Part shown: one piece after another, positions 1 to 7,435 of the stretch
Layout of the letters: each line of letters opens with the position of its first letter
Numbering within the stretch: the first letter of the stretch is position 1
Source of the DNA: Candidatus Eiseniibacteriota bacterium
GTDB taxonomy: Bacteria; Eisenbacteria; RBG-16-71-46; CAIMUX01
DNA: 64,000 nt
Reading direction: 5' to 3'
Assembly: GCA_029569475.1 (NCBI GenBank)
Contig: JAKQSZ010000039.1
Location: forward strand, 8,930-72,929
The notes under the pieces: model-generated
The model's database searches: none
What the model saw: the letters and a program-made list of their open reading frames with translations, nothing else
What the model was told of the DNA's origin: nothing
Made by a program: the position numbers and the translations under genes

Positions 1-521
1 TTGTCGTCCTGCCCGATGTAGATCCCGTACAGGGCGCGCACGCCGCAGGTGTGGAGGCGTGCCACCGTCGACATCAAGTTCCCGGTGGTGCTGATGGCCG
101 CGACCTCGGCCAGGAGCGGACCGAGCGGCTCAATGCCGCGGGCCGCGGCACCGGCGCTGTCCAGGGCAGCAAGCCAGTAGTCTCCCACCTTCTGCTGAAT
201 GCTTCCCTTCGGGGCTCCTGCCCGAGCCGCTTCCTCACAGATCTCCCGAAGCTGGTGGCGGATCTCCTCATCGACGACCTGGCCGACTCCCCAGCCGCGT
301 TCGGTCGCGGGTATGGGGTTGTTCTTGAGCCAGGTGCCGTTGGCGTGCCGGAAGAAGTCTTCTCCCGGCGAAACGGCCGGGTCGACGTTTCGGATCAGCG
401 GATCGATCTCGGCAGGCGGCGCGGTGACGCCGACGGTCGCCGTGGGGGCAGTCGGGCAGAACGCCAGGGCCAGCGCCCCGAGTCCGGCCAGTGGAGTCGA
501 CAGAAGGGTGATGCGTCTCAT
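1..521 (-). CDS. M13 family (neprilysin/PepO-type) metallopeptidase, N-terminal part, cut by window edge
   Basis: The 173 visible residues start with a hydrophobic export signal (MRRITLLSTPLAGLGALALA, then FC, so a lipoprotein is possible) and run into the typical M13 N-terminal block: DPAVSPGEDFFRHANGTWLK followed by NNPIPATERGWG. This matches the DDFF.YANG.W...NPIPAD signature of secreted zinc endopeptidases that cleave small peptides outside the cytoplasm. The HExxH catalytic region lies beyond base 1 and is not seen. The start ATG at 521 has no strong Shine-Dalgarno site, but no better start is in frame. The gene is divergent from uup, with 250 bases between them that must hold both promoters. 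Family assignment is confident; peptidase activity is inferred. Confidence 0.85.
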   Translation of the reverse strand, partial: MRRITLLSTPLAGLGALALAFCPTAPTATVGVTAPPAEIDPLIRNVDPAVSPGEDFFRHANGTWLKNNPIPATERGWGVGQVVDEEIRHQLREICEEAARAGAPKGSIQQKVGDYWLAALDSAGAAARGIEPLGPLLAEVAAISTTGNLMSTVARLHTCGVRALYGIYIGQDD

Positions 522-771
522 GGGGGGATTGGAACATGCGCGCCAAAGGAACGGCCACGAGATTCGCAGCGGCCGGCGCCGTCGGGGCCGGCGCGGTACG
601 GCCGCGAGCGGGGTTCCTTGCCGGTTGACGGCCGCCCCGCTATCCTGACGGACCTTCCCCGAGGCGGCGGTTGGGGGCGAAGGTCCGCCCGCTCGAACGG
701 GAGTTTCGCGAGGCTCATGGCGGCTGCCCGTTTTCGCGGAGGTGGGCCGTCGCGACAGGCAGGAGTGGAGA

Positions 772-2817
772 ATGGCCCTGCTCTCTTTGCGCAATGTCAG
801 CCTGGCCTTTGGCGGGTCCCCGATCCTTGACGGCGTCAGCCTGCAGGTCGAGCCGGGGGACCGGCTTTGCCTCATGGGGCGAAACGGCGCCGGCAAGTCC
901 ACCCTGCTTCACGTCGTGAACGGCGATCGCAGGCCCGATGGCGGGGAGATCCTGATGGCGCCCGGAACGCGAACTGCCCTGGTCGCGCAGCAGACGCCGC
1001 CGGGGCTGACCGGCTCGGTCTTCGACGTCGTGGCTGCCGGGATGGGACAGGCGGCCGGCCTGCTCACCGAGTACCACCATGTGAGTCAGGAGCTGTCGCG
1101 GCAACCCGACGAGCGGCTCCTCGCCCGGCTCGCCGCCGTGCAGAAGGCGCTCGAGGACAGCGGCGGCTGGAGCCTCCACCAGCAGACCGAGAAGGTGATC
1201 TCGCGCCTCGAACTGGATTCCGACGCGGAGTTTGCGGGTCTCTCGGGGGGAACGCGCAAACGCGTGCTGCTGGCCCGCGCGCTGGTCGGCGATCCCGAGC
1301 TGCTGCTGCTCGACGAGCCTACCAACCAACTCGATCTCGAGACGATCGAATGGCTGGAGTCCTTTCTGCTGCGATCCGCGCCCACCGTGCTTTTCATCAC
1401 CCACGACCGGGTCTTCGCACGGCGCATCGCCAACCGGGTCGCCGAGCTCGACCGGGGGCGTCTCTACAGCTTCACCTGCGGCTACGACGAGTTCGTGCGC
1501 CGGCGCGAGAGTCTCCTGGAAAGCGAAATCACCCGGCTGGCCCAGCTCGACCGCAAGCTGGCCCAGGAGGAGGCGTGGCTGCGGCAGGGGATCAAGGCCC
1601 GCCGCACGCGCAACGAAGGGCGTGTCCGCGCGCTGGCGGCTCTGCGGGAGGAGCGCAGGCGGCAGCGGGAGCGGGCGGGTCATGTCCGGATGCAGCTCGG
1701 GGAAGTCGAGCGGTCGGCCAGTCTGGTGGCGGCGTGCGAAGATGTCTCCTTTGCCTATCCGGCCGGACCCGCGGAGGATGCCGCGCCGGACCGGCGCACG
1801 GTGATCCGGGGGCTGACCACGACGATCGTTCGCGGCGACAAGGTCGGCATCATCGGCCGCAACGGGTCGGGCAAGACGACCCTCCTCAGACTGCTGCTCG
1901 GGGAACTGGAACCGTCGACGGGAAGGATTCGGCGCGGCCAGCGCCTCGGGATACTCCACTTCGACCAGCTTCGCGAAGAGCTGGACCTCTCCCGGACGGT
2001 CCAGGAGAACGTCTGTGAAAGCGGTGACACCGTGATCGTCGGCGGGCGGGCCCGTCACATCATTGGATACCTCGCGGACTTCCTCTTCACCCCTGATCAG
2101 GCGCGCACCCCGGTGGGGGCGCTCTCGGGCGGCGAGCGCAGCCGCGTCCTGCTGGCCCGTCTCTTCACCAGGCCGTGCAACGTCCTGGCGATGGACGAAC
2201 CGACCAACGATCTCGACGCCGAGACCCTGGAGCTTCTGGAGGATCTCATCCTGGAGTACACGGGCACGCTGTTGCTGGTCAGCCATGACCGCGAGTTCCT
2301 GAACAACGCCGTGACAAGCACGCTGGCGATCCAGGCTGACGGAACCGTGCGGGAGTCTGTCGGAGGGTATGACGACTGGGTGCGGCAACTGGAGCGGGAG
2401 TCGGCCGCCCGTGGAAGGCCGTCCTCCGCAGAGGGGGCCGTGGCCCCGGGATCGAGGGCGGGATCCTCCTCCGCCCGATCCGATGTGGTCGGATTCTCCC
2501 CTTCGAACGCCTCGAACGGATCGCAGGCATCGAGCGGGTCAGATGTCTCGGGCGCAGGCAGCCGCGTCTCCACCACGCCGGCCCGCCGCAAGCTCTCCTA
2601 TAAGGAGGACCGTGAGCTGAGAGCTCTGCCCGAGAAGATCGCCGCCCTGGAGGAGGAACAGGCGCGCGCGCACAAGATTCTGGCCGATCCTGCCGTCTAC
2701 CGGGAAGGTGGCGCACGCGTGGCCGAGCTCAATGCGCGGCTGATCGAGCTGACGAAGGAGATCGAGGCGGCCTACGGCCGGTGGCAGGAGCTGGAAGACC
2801 TCATACGTCCGTCGTGA
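772..2817 (+). CDS. uup: ABC-F ATPase, Uup type
   Basis: 681 residues with two ABC ATPase modules and no membrane segments, so a soluble ribosome/DNA-associated ABC-F protein and not a transporter. Module 1 has Walker A GRNGAGKS (residues 36-43), signature LSGGTRKR and Walker B LLLLDEPTNQLD; module 2 has GRNGSGKT, LSGGERSR and VLAMDEPTNDLD. The linker between modules contains the charged IKARRTRNEGRVRAL helix typical of Uup. After a Ser/Gly-rich stretch (about 545-600) the C-terminus is a charged coiled coil starting YKEDRELRALP, the Uup DNA-binding tail. The ATG at 772 is chosen because AGGAG lies about 6 bases upstream and homology starts there; an in-frame start at 742 would add ten unlikely residues. 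Uup acts in ribosome quality control and in suppression of precise transposon excision in other bacteria. Confidence 0.93.
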   Translation: MALLSLRNVSLAFGGSPILDGVSLQVEPGDRLCLMGRNGAGKSTLLHVVNGDRRPDGGEILMAPGTRTALVAQQTPPGLTGSVFDVVAAGMGQAAGLLTEYHHVSQELSRQPDERLLARLAAVQKALEDSGGWSLHQQTEKVISRLELDSDAEFAGLSGGTRKRVLLARALVGDPELLLLDEPTNQLDLETIEWLESFLLRSAPTVLFITHDRVFARRIANRVAELDRGRLYSFTCGYDEFVRRRESLLESEITRLAQLDRKLAQEEAWLRQGIKARRTRNEGRVRALAALREERRRQRERAGHVRMQLGEVERSASLVAACEDVSFAYPAGPAEDAAPDRRTVIRGLTTTIVRGDKVGIIGRNGSGKTTLLRLLLGELEPSTGRIRRGQRLGILHFDQLREELDLSRTVQENVCESGDTVIVGGRARHIIGYLADFLFTPDQARTPVGALSGGERSRVLLARLFTRPCNVLAMDEPTNDLDAETLELLEDLILEYTGTLLLVSHDREFLNNAVTSTLAIQADGTVRESVGGYDDWVRQLERESAARGRPSSAEGAVAPGSRAGSSSARSDVVGFSPSNASNGSQASSGSDVSGAGSRVSTTPARRKLSYKEDRELRALPEKIAALEEEQARAHKILADPAVYREGGARVAELNARLIELTKEIEAAYGRWQELEDLIRPS

Positions 2818-3032
2818 CCCAAGCCGCAAGGCCTGGAACACCGGCCGCAGAGCCCAGAACGCAAGCCGCAAAGCCCGCAACACGCGCCAAGTCACCTACG
2901 CCGCAGCATGTGTACGGACGGGCACGTTCACCGAAGCACCGGAGGCAGACCTGGACCTGGAACGGGATACACGCCGCCACGCGGGATCGGGGCATCACCT
3001 CCGGATCCAGGATGGCGTCGACGGCGGTAGAA
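2818..3032. repeat. Intergenic spacer with short degenerate repeats
   Basis: After the uup stop there are about three imperfect copies of a unit close to AAGCCGCAAAGCCCGCAAC (roughly 2820-2890). The rest up to the lasso precursor stop at 3033 shows no gene or clear hairpin terminator. uup and the lasso operon converge here. Confidence 0.4.
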
Positions 3033-3146
3033 TCAGGAAACGCTGCCCTGGATCGAGCCGTCCATGTTGGGTCCGGTTGTATTGAGGGTCTTCTCGATCG
3101 GCAGCACCTTGAGTTCGGGCTTTTCCCACACCTTGCGCTCTTCCAT
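3033..3146 (-). CDS. Lasso peptide precursor (A protein), 37 aa
   Basis: A 37-codon gene with a good ribosome site (GGAGG, six bases before ATG 3146). Residues 7-12 are WEKPEL, matching the [YW]-x-x-P-x-L leader motif bound by PqqD-type RRE proteins; VLPIEKTL then aligns with the leader end of paeninodin-type precursors. Thr20 fits the near-invariant Thr at position -2, giving cleavage after Leu21 and a 16-residue core, NTTGPNMDGSIQGSVS. Asp29 is the only acidic residue in the core and sits at core position 8, the right distance for an eight-residue macrolactam ring with the N-terminal amine. The C-terminal residue is Ser, which suits modification by the HPr-kinase-like protein of the same cluster. 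It is the last gene of the operon, 48 bases after the cyclase stop. Core position 1 being Asn is unusual. Precursor identity is strongly supported by context; exact cleavage is inference. Confidence 0.85.
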   Translation of the reverse strand: MEERKVWEKPELKVLPIEKTLNTTGPNMDGSIQGSVS

Positions 3147-3194
3147 GGCATCCTCCACGAATGGGGTTCCTTGACGAACCCGGATTCTGGTGGA

Positions 3195-5183
3195 TCATTC
3201 GGCGAGCCGCAACCCCTTTTTTACTGTTTCCTTGGTTCTCTCCGAGGGCTTCCTCCCCTCGATCCCGAGCAGGTAGCTGCCCACGGACAGGCCGCGCGCC
3301 AGCTCATGGACGATGCGCCGCATCCCTTCCGGGGTGGCCGTTCGGCTGAGCTCCCGGGCGACCTCCCGCATCCGGCCCAGGTCCAGGTACTCCCGGCAGG
3401 AGGGCGACCGGCCCATCAGTTCAAGGCGTTCCTGGCAGGCGGAAAGGTCCGCGCGGAACCGGTGGTGGAGATCGGCTGCCTGCAGCCCCAACTTCGTGTT
3501 GCAGCGGACTTCCTCCGGTAGCAGCCCCCGCATGCCGCGGCGGATGAGCCAACGGTGGGTACCGCGGTCGAGGTGCTGCTCATCGGGGATGCCCAGGCAG
3601 AACTCGACCAGCGCCGAGTCGCGGGTCGGATCCCGCACCTCCAGACCCCAGGCCGTGCCGAGCTCCTGCCAGGTGGCCCCGGCCGTGTCCGACGCTGGGA
3701 GGAGAAGGGCCAGCCGTGCCGCCCGCGGGCTGGGATACCGCCCAAAGGTCGGATCATGCCCCGCCTCGTCCATCAACTGGCGCAGCCGGATGCGGCGGGC
3801 AAAGGCCGGGTGGATCGCCGAGTACGACATCCATACGGGGCGCAGACGCCGGCGGAGCGGGTACAAGGTCCCCACGGCCGCAGCCCGCAGTGGACTGAGG
3901 ATCTGTCTTCTCACGCTGAGCATCCACGAAACGCGCTGGTGCTCCTTCCAGGCCCGCAGGCGATGCCAGGCAGAGGCCGCCCGCCCTCGGCGGAGCAGGT
4001 CCCAGACGATGCGATCGTGCCCGGCCCAGGAGATCCCGCCGTTGCCCATCTGGCCGGTCAGGAGGACGCCGAGATCCATCTCTCTGGCGGCGTCGAGGAT
4101 CGCCACGATCCAGTAGTAGTTGCCACCGGCATGCCCCGGCTCGGGGTGGATCCGCACCTGGTGGTCGATCCCCGCCAGGGGCGTGACGTGGCGCGCCTCG
4201 ATGGCTTGATGGTCGATGTTCGGCCAGCGGAGCGCCACCTCATGAGCCAAAGCCCATTCGTTGCCGATCCGTCGTTCCGTGGCGCCGTCGGGCGGATGGA
4301 TCGGAACCGAGGTGAACGCGGTCACGGAGCCGCCCCGGCTGGAAAGCTCGCGGGCAGCGAGCGCGGTCACCGAGCCGCTGTCCAACCCCGCGCTGAGGGT
4401 GGCGCCGACCGGGCGAACGCTGCGCAGCCGGCAGCGGACGGCCTGGGCGTACAAGTCGAGGAATGCTTCGACGTAGTCATCGTCGGAGCCCAGGTGGATC
4501 GGGGCGACCGCCTCCATCGCCCAGTAGCGCCGGATGCGGATCGTTCCCGCTTTCCACGTCAACGCATGGGCCGGCGGCAGCCGGCGGATCGCCCGGTAGA
4601 TCGTGGCGGTCCCGTCCCCCGGCCATGAGGTCAGCACCTGCGCGATACGCAACTCATCCAGGTCGCGCGGCAGGTCGACCAGGGCCAGCAGCGCCTCATG
4701 CGAACTTGCGAAGGCGAAGCGGCCCCCCGCCGGCCCGTAATAGAGCGCCGTCTGCCCGTAGGCGTCGCGCGCCAGACTCAAGCACCCGGTCGAGGGATTC
4801 CAGCACGCGAATGCCCAGTCCCCGCGGCATCGCGGGAGAGCCTGATCTGCCCAGCGCTGCCACGCCCCGAACAGGACCATCGAGTCGGGCAGCGTGGGAC
4901 GTTCGACGGGGGGTATGTCGAGGGCGTCACAGAGTGCCTCCCGGTTGTCCAGGCGCGCCCGGCCGGTGAAGATCGCGCCGGATTCGCGGTCGAGGTGCGG
5001 CATGACCGGCGCCTGATCCTCGGGCGTGGCGATGAGGCGCGCATGGCCCAGGCCGGCGTGGCCGCCGCTGATCCGGACGCGGCAGCCGTCCGGCCCCCAG
5101 TGCTCCATGGCCTGCGCCATCCGCGACAGGTCCGGCTCCACGGGCGCCTGTTGCGGATCGATCAGGCCAAAGATGCCGCTCAT
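3195..5183 (-). CDS. Lasso peptide macrolactam synthetase (asparagine-synthetase-like C protein)
   Basis: 662 residues with the two domains of asparagine synthetase B: an N-terminal Ntn/glutaminase-like fold (about 1-200) and an ATP-pyrophosphatase domain with the PP-loop LSAGLDS (residues 263-269). In lasso clusters this enzyme adenylates the Asp/Glu side chain of the core and closes the ring. The protein starts MSGIFG: the catalytic Cys2 needed for glutamine hydrolysis is replaced by Ser, consistent with a cyclase that uses the peptide amine and not ammonia. The ATG at 5183 overlaps the stop of the upstream B2 gene in an ATGA junction, so the two are translationally coupled. Neighbours B1, B2, kinase and precursor separate it from a true asnB. 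Confidence 0.88.
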   Translation of the reverse strand: MSGIFGLIDPQQAPVEPDLSRMAQAMEHWGPDGCRVRISGGHAGLGHARLIATPEDQAPVMPHLDRESGAIFTGRARLDNREALCDALDIPPVERPTLPDSMVLFGAWQRWADQALPRCRGDWAFACWNPSTGCLSLARDAYGQTALYYGPAGGRFAFASSHEALLALVDLPRDLDELRIAQVLTSWPGDGTATIYRAIRRLPPAHALTWKAGTIRIRRYWAMEAVAPIHLGSDDDYVEAFLDLYAQAVRCRLRSVRPVGATLSAGLDSGSVTALAARELSSRGGSVTAFTSVPIHPPDGATERRIGNEWALAHEVALRWPNIDHQAIEARHVTPLAGIDHQVRIHPEPGHAGGNYYWIVAILDAAREMDLGVLLTGQMGNGGISWAGHDRIVWDLLRRGRAASAWHRLRAWKEHQRVSWMLSVRRQILSPLRAAAVGTLYPLRRRLRPVWMSYSAIHPAFARRIRLRQLMDEAGHDPTFGRYPSPRAARLALLLPASDTAGATWQELGTAWGLEVRDPTRDSALVEFCLGIPDEQHLDRGTHRWLIRRGMRGLLPEEVRCNTKLGLQAADLHHRFRADLSACQERLELMGRSPSCREYLDLGRMREVARELSRTATPEGMRRIVHELARGLSVGSYLLGIEGRKPSERTKETVKKGLRLAE

Positions 5184-5728
5184 GACGGGCGCGAGGCCTC
5201 CCGTTTCGACCTCGCTTCCGGCGGGTTGTCCTGCCGGGGCTCCGCCGCAGGTTCGCCGGCAGGCCGAGCAGTTGCATGCGGGGAATTCATGCGGGGGCTG
5301 ACAAGGAAGCGGGCAACCGTGGCGTAGCGCTCTTTGCTCGTGGCGCCGGCCACGATGACCGGACCGCTGCGCAGCCAGGCATGGGCCCCCAGGGGCTGGC
5401 CGGCGGCCGGCTCGCGGGTCAGGCCCAGGTAGAGCGTGCTGGAGACTCCACGCCGGGCTAGCATCCGGCCGCCGGCCAACGCGGTCGCGAGGCAGGTAGC
5501 GCCCCGGGGCATCCGCCGAACGGCGGCCGAGAGCGCCCAGGCGACCCGCCGGATCTCGCGTTCGGCGCCCTGCTCGACGATCCGAGGGCTCTCTTCGTTG
5601 GGAGCGAGCCGCTCGCTGATCCGCCGGAAGGAGAGGAAACGGATCTGCCAGGCGGACGCGACGATTTCGGCGAGCGCTTCCATCGCGAGGAAAGCCTTCG
5701 CCGGATTGTGGTTCTGCTCCACGCGCAC
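5180..5728 (-). CDS. Lasso peptide B2 protein, transglutaminase-like leader protease
   Basis: About 182 residues from a GTG start at 5728, placed just after the B1 stop with GAGAG upstream; GTG 5722 or ATG 5683 are alternatives. The sequence matches the lasso B2 family: an N-terminal amphipathic stretch ending RFLSFRRISERL, then the catalytic Cys in GATCLATALAGGRML, followed by LARRGVSSTLYLGL and the catalytic His in GAHAWLRSG. B2 cleaves the leader after the Thr-x site once B1 has presented the precursor. The C-terminal 35 residues are Pro/Ala/Glu-rich and probably unstructured. The stop overlaps the cyclase start. A clear third triad residue (Asp) after the His was not evident in VIVAGATSKERY, so this should be checked by alignment. 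Confidence 0.85.
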   Translation of the reverse strand: MRVEQNHNPAKAFLAMEALAEIVASAWQIRFLSFRRISERLAPNEESPRIVEQGAEREIRRVAWALSAAVRRMPRGATCLATALAGGRMLARRGVSSTLYLGLTREPAAGQPLGAHAWLRSGPVIVAGATSKERYATVARFLVSPRMNSPHATARPAGEPAAEPRQDNPPEARSKREASRPS

Positions 5729-5750
5729 GCTCTCTCGTGAAGCGACTCGC

Positions 5751-6044
5751 TCAGTCGAGGAGCCGGATGAGCTTCTCGCGCAAGAGCTGCTCGAGAAACT
5801 CGCGGGTGTCGCGAAAGCATGTCTCCTGGTCGACGGCGTACTCCTTGCGGAGTTGGTCGCAGAGCGCCCGCACCTCAAGCGGCTCGGCCAGGAGCTCCCA
5901 GATGCGGCTTCCGGCCGAACCGAACCCGTAGTAGTTGTCCGTCTCCAGGCTCAAGATCACCGTCTCGTCTTCGATCCGGCTGGAGAAGGGCGAGTCGGCC
6001 CGCACCACTCTGGTTCGCGGGGTGATGGGCTCGGCTGGATCCAT
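5751..6044 (-). CDS. PqqD-like RiPP recognition element (lasso B1 protein)
   Basis: 97 residues forming one PqqD/RRE winged-helix fold: RTRVVRADSPFSSRIEDE (first strands), then ILSLETDNYYGFGSAGSRIW and WELLAEPLEVRALCDQLRKE, ending in a helix FLEQLLREKLIRLLD. PqqD-type proteins bind the leader peptide and hand the precursor to the protease and cyclase. The residues N-Y-Y-G-F-G...S-R-I-W-E-L are the classic family pattern. It lies 22 bases upstream of the B2 start and 70 bases after the kinase stop, so one transcript is likely. The leader of the small precursor gene carries the WxxPxL motif this protein would bind. Confidence 0.9.
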   Translation of the reverse strand: MDPAEPITPRTRVVRADSPFSSRIEDETVILSLETDNYYGFGSAGSRIWELLAEPLEVRALCDQLRKEYAVDQETCFRDTREFLEQLLREKLIRLLD

Positions 6045-6114
6045 GATCGGGACGCTCCTCTCTGGCCGGGCTGGTCTGCTCTGGCGCGCAGTGTCCCATC
6101 CCTGTCCCGCGCGT

Positions 6115-7029
6115 TCAAGTCCGCGGGGATGATCCCTGCAGGTCCAGGACCAGGGCGGCCAGCCTCTCCAGGTCCCGCAGATCCCTCGGCCGCCAGATCC
6201 GCACGACGCGGCAGTGCCGGGCGACTTCGACGGCTTGGCGGAAGTGGCTCTCCAGGAGGTTCATGGGCCGCACGAAGGCGCCGCGGTACGTGCTCTCGAT
6301 GACCGCCGCGGCGCGTTCCAGCGGGTCCAACTCGCGGTGGCCCATCACCTCCGAGTCTCCCTGGAGGAGGAAGATCGCCCGCAGCCTGGCGGGTTCTCGC
6401 GCGAAGGCGTCTTCGACGTCGAGCGCGAGCTTCGGGATGAGCTTGCGCGAAGGGCGCAGGCGCCGCGGGTCCGCGCCCGTGGCCGCCAGCACGTCCTCGC
6501 GAAGGTGGAGCCGGGGATACGCGGGATGGAGGAGCGGACCCTCCGGACCGAGAGCATCCACCGCGCAGACATCGTCCGAGAGAACTTCCAGTCCGCGACG
6601 TTGCAGGACCGCGGCCAGGGTGGACTTGCCGGCGCCCTGTTCCCCCGTGATGACGAAAGCGCCGTGCTCCCCCCGCAGGCCGCTGCCGTGGATCGGCAGC
6701 CAACCGCGTTGGAAGAGCAGGGCCCCCATGGCGGATCCGAGAAGAAAGATCCGCCACGAGTCCGCATCGGTCCCGGCCGCCGGTTCGACCAGAATCTCCC
6801 GCCCGCCCCGGATCAGGAAAGCGGCCTGGCCGTGGATGCGCAGCAAGACGGTGTCATCCACCGACTGGAAGGCGCCCGCGGCGGGCTCGGCCGGGTCGGG
6901 CTCGCGCAGGAGAGACTGCGGCACCTCTGCGCGGCGGATCAGAACATCGACGCGATCCGATCCGGGGAGCAGCTCCGGGCACTCAAACTCGCAGGCGATC
7001 TGGAGTCCATAAGCGCAATAGTGGAACAG
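6115..7029 (-). CDS. HPr-kinase-like protein of lasso cluster (candidate lasso precursor Ser kinase)
   Basis: About 304 residues. Homology begins near FHYCAYGLQIACEFECPELL and includes the P-loop GEQGAGKSTLAAVLQRRG, the following SDDVCAVD (HPr kinase Walker-B-like segment) and the downstream DVEDAF.. and FLLQGDS region. In paeninodin-type clusters such kinases phosphorylate the C-terminal Ser of the precursor; the precursor here ends in Ser. No ATG, GTG or TTG lies in frame close to where homology starts; a CTG at 7029-7027 follows GGGAGGG by 7 bases and is the best start. An in-frame ATG far upstream (7404) would add 125 low-complexity residues and is unlikely. First gene of the lasso operon, divergent from hdrC. 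Confidence 0.8.
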   Translation of the reverse strand: MFHYCAYGLQIACEFECPELLPGSDRVDVLIRRAEVPQSLLREPDPAEPAAGAFQSVDDTVLLRIHGQAAFLIRGGREILVEPAAGTDADSWRIFLLGSAMGALLFQRGWLPIHGSGLRGEHGAFVITGEQGAGKSTLAAVLQRRGLEVLSDDVCAVDALGPEGPLLHPAYPRLHLREDVLAATGADPRRLRPSRKLIPKLALDVEDAFAREPARLRAIFLLQGDSEVMGHRELDPLERAAAVIESTYRGAFVRPMNLLESHFRQAVEVARHCRVVRIWRPRDLRDLERLAALVLDLQGSSPRT

Positions 7030-7389
7030 GTTTGACCCTCCCGAAGCCGCGCAGACCGCGTACGGCGGGCGCCGGCATCTTCGACAGCAAGCGGTCTGGG
7101 CACCGGGACCGCGCAGCGCTGCCGACGTCCGCGTACGGCCTGTACCGACATCTCGGACAGCAGGATAGGCCAGCCGCGGGAAGGCCGCCACACCGTTGTT
7201 GTCGGGCGCGACTCCCTGGCCGTGCGGGTTGTGCTCGGCCCGGCCGCGCGCAACCGGGCATCCCTCCCGCGCGGCCGCACGAGCCCGCGCGTTCCTCCAC
7301 GGCCGCACGCAGCATCGCGCGGTGCGATCCCTCGCGATGAAGTTTCGTTCGATGCCGATGTTGACGATGTGAGGCCTAGCGCGATACCT
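7030..7389. other. Divergent intergenic region between lasso operon and hdrC
   Basis: About 360 bases, very GC-rich, without a convincing gene on either strand. The short open frames here have arginine/proline-rich compositions typical of chance reading. It should hold the lasso operon promoter (minus) and the hdr promoter (plus). No second lasso precursor with a WxxPxL motif was found. Confidence 0.45.
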
Positions 7390-7405
7390 TGTGATTAAAA
7401 TCACA
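7390..7405. promoter_or_regulatory. CRP/FNR-family operator (TGTGA-N6-TCACA) upstream of hdrC
   Basis: The 16-base sequence TGTGATTAAAATCACA is a perfect inverted repeat (7-base arms TGTGATT/AATCACA around AA) and a full match to the CRP-type consensus TGTGA-N6-TCACA. It is also close to the TTGTGA-N6-TCACAA motif described for HcpR, a CRP/FNR-family regulator of anaerobes. It stands as an AT-rich island in very GC-rich sequence, 30 bases before the hdrC ATG, so a repressor role or a leader position is as likely as activation. No CRP/FNR protein is encoded in the window. Confidence 0.75.
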
Positions 7406-7435
7406 TCTCAGCCCAGCGCCGAAGGGAGGATGAAG

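Noticed and set aside
51..830. Long plus-strand open frame of 259 codons at the left edge
   Set aside because: Antisense to the M13 peptidase gene; Arg/Gly/Pro-rich with no motif, typical of chance frames in GC-rich DNA.
715..2388. 557-codon minus-strand frame over uup
   Set aside because: Mirror frame of the strongly supported ABC-F gene; composition (many Arg, Gly, Asp, His) is that of an antisense frame.
7030..7404. N-terminal extension of the lasso kinase to ATG 7404
   Set aside because: Adds 125 residues of Arg/Ala/Cys-rich sequence with no family match and would overlap the hdrC operator.
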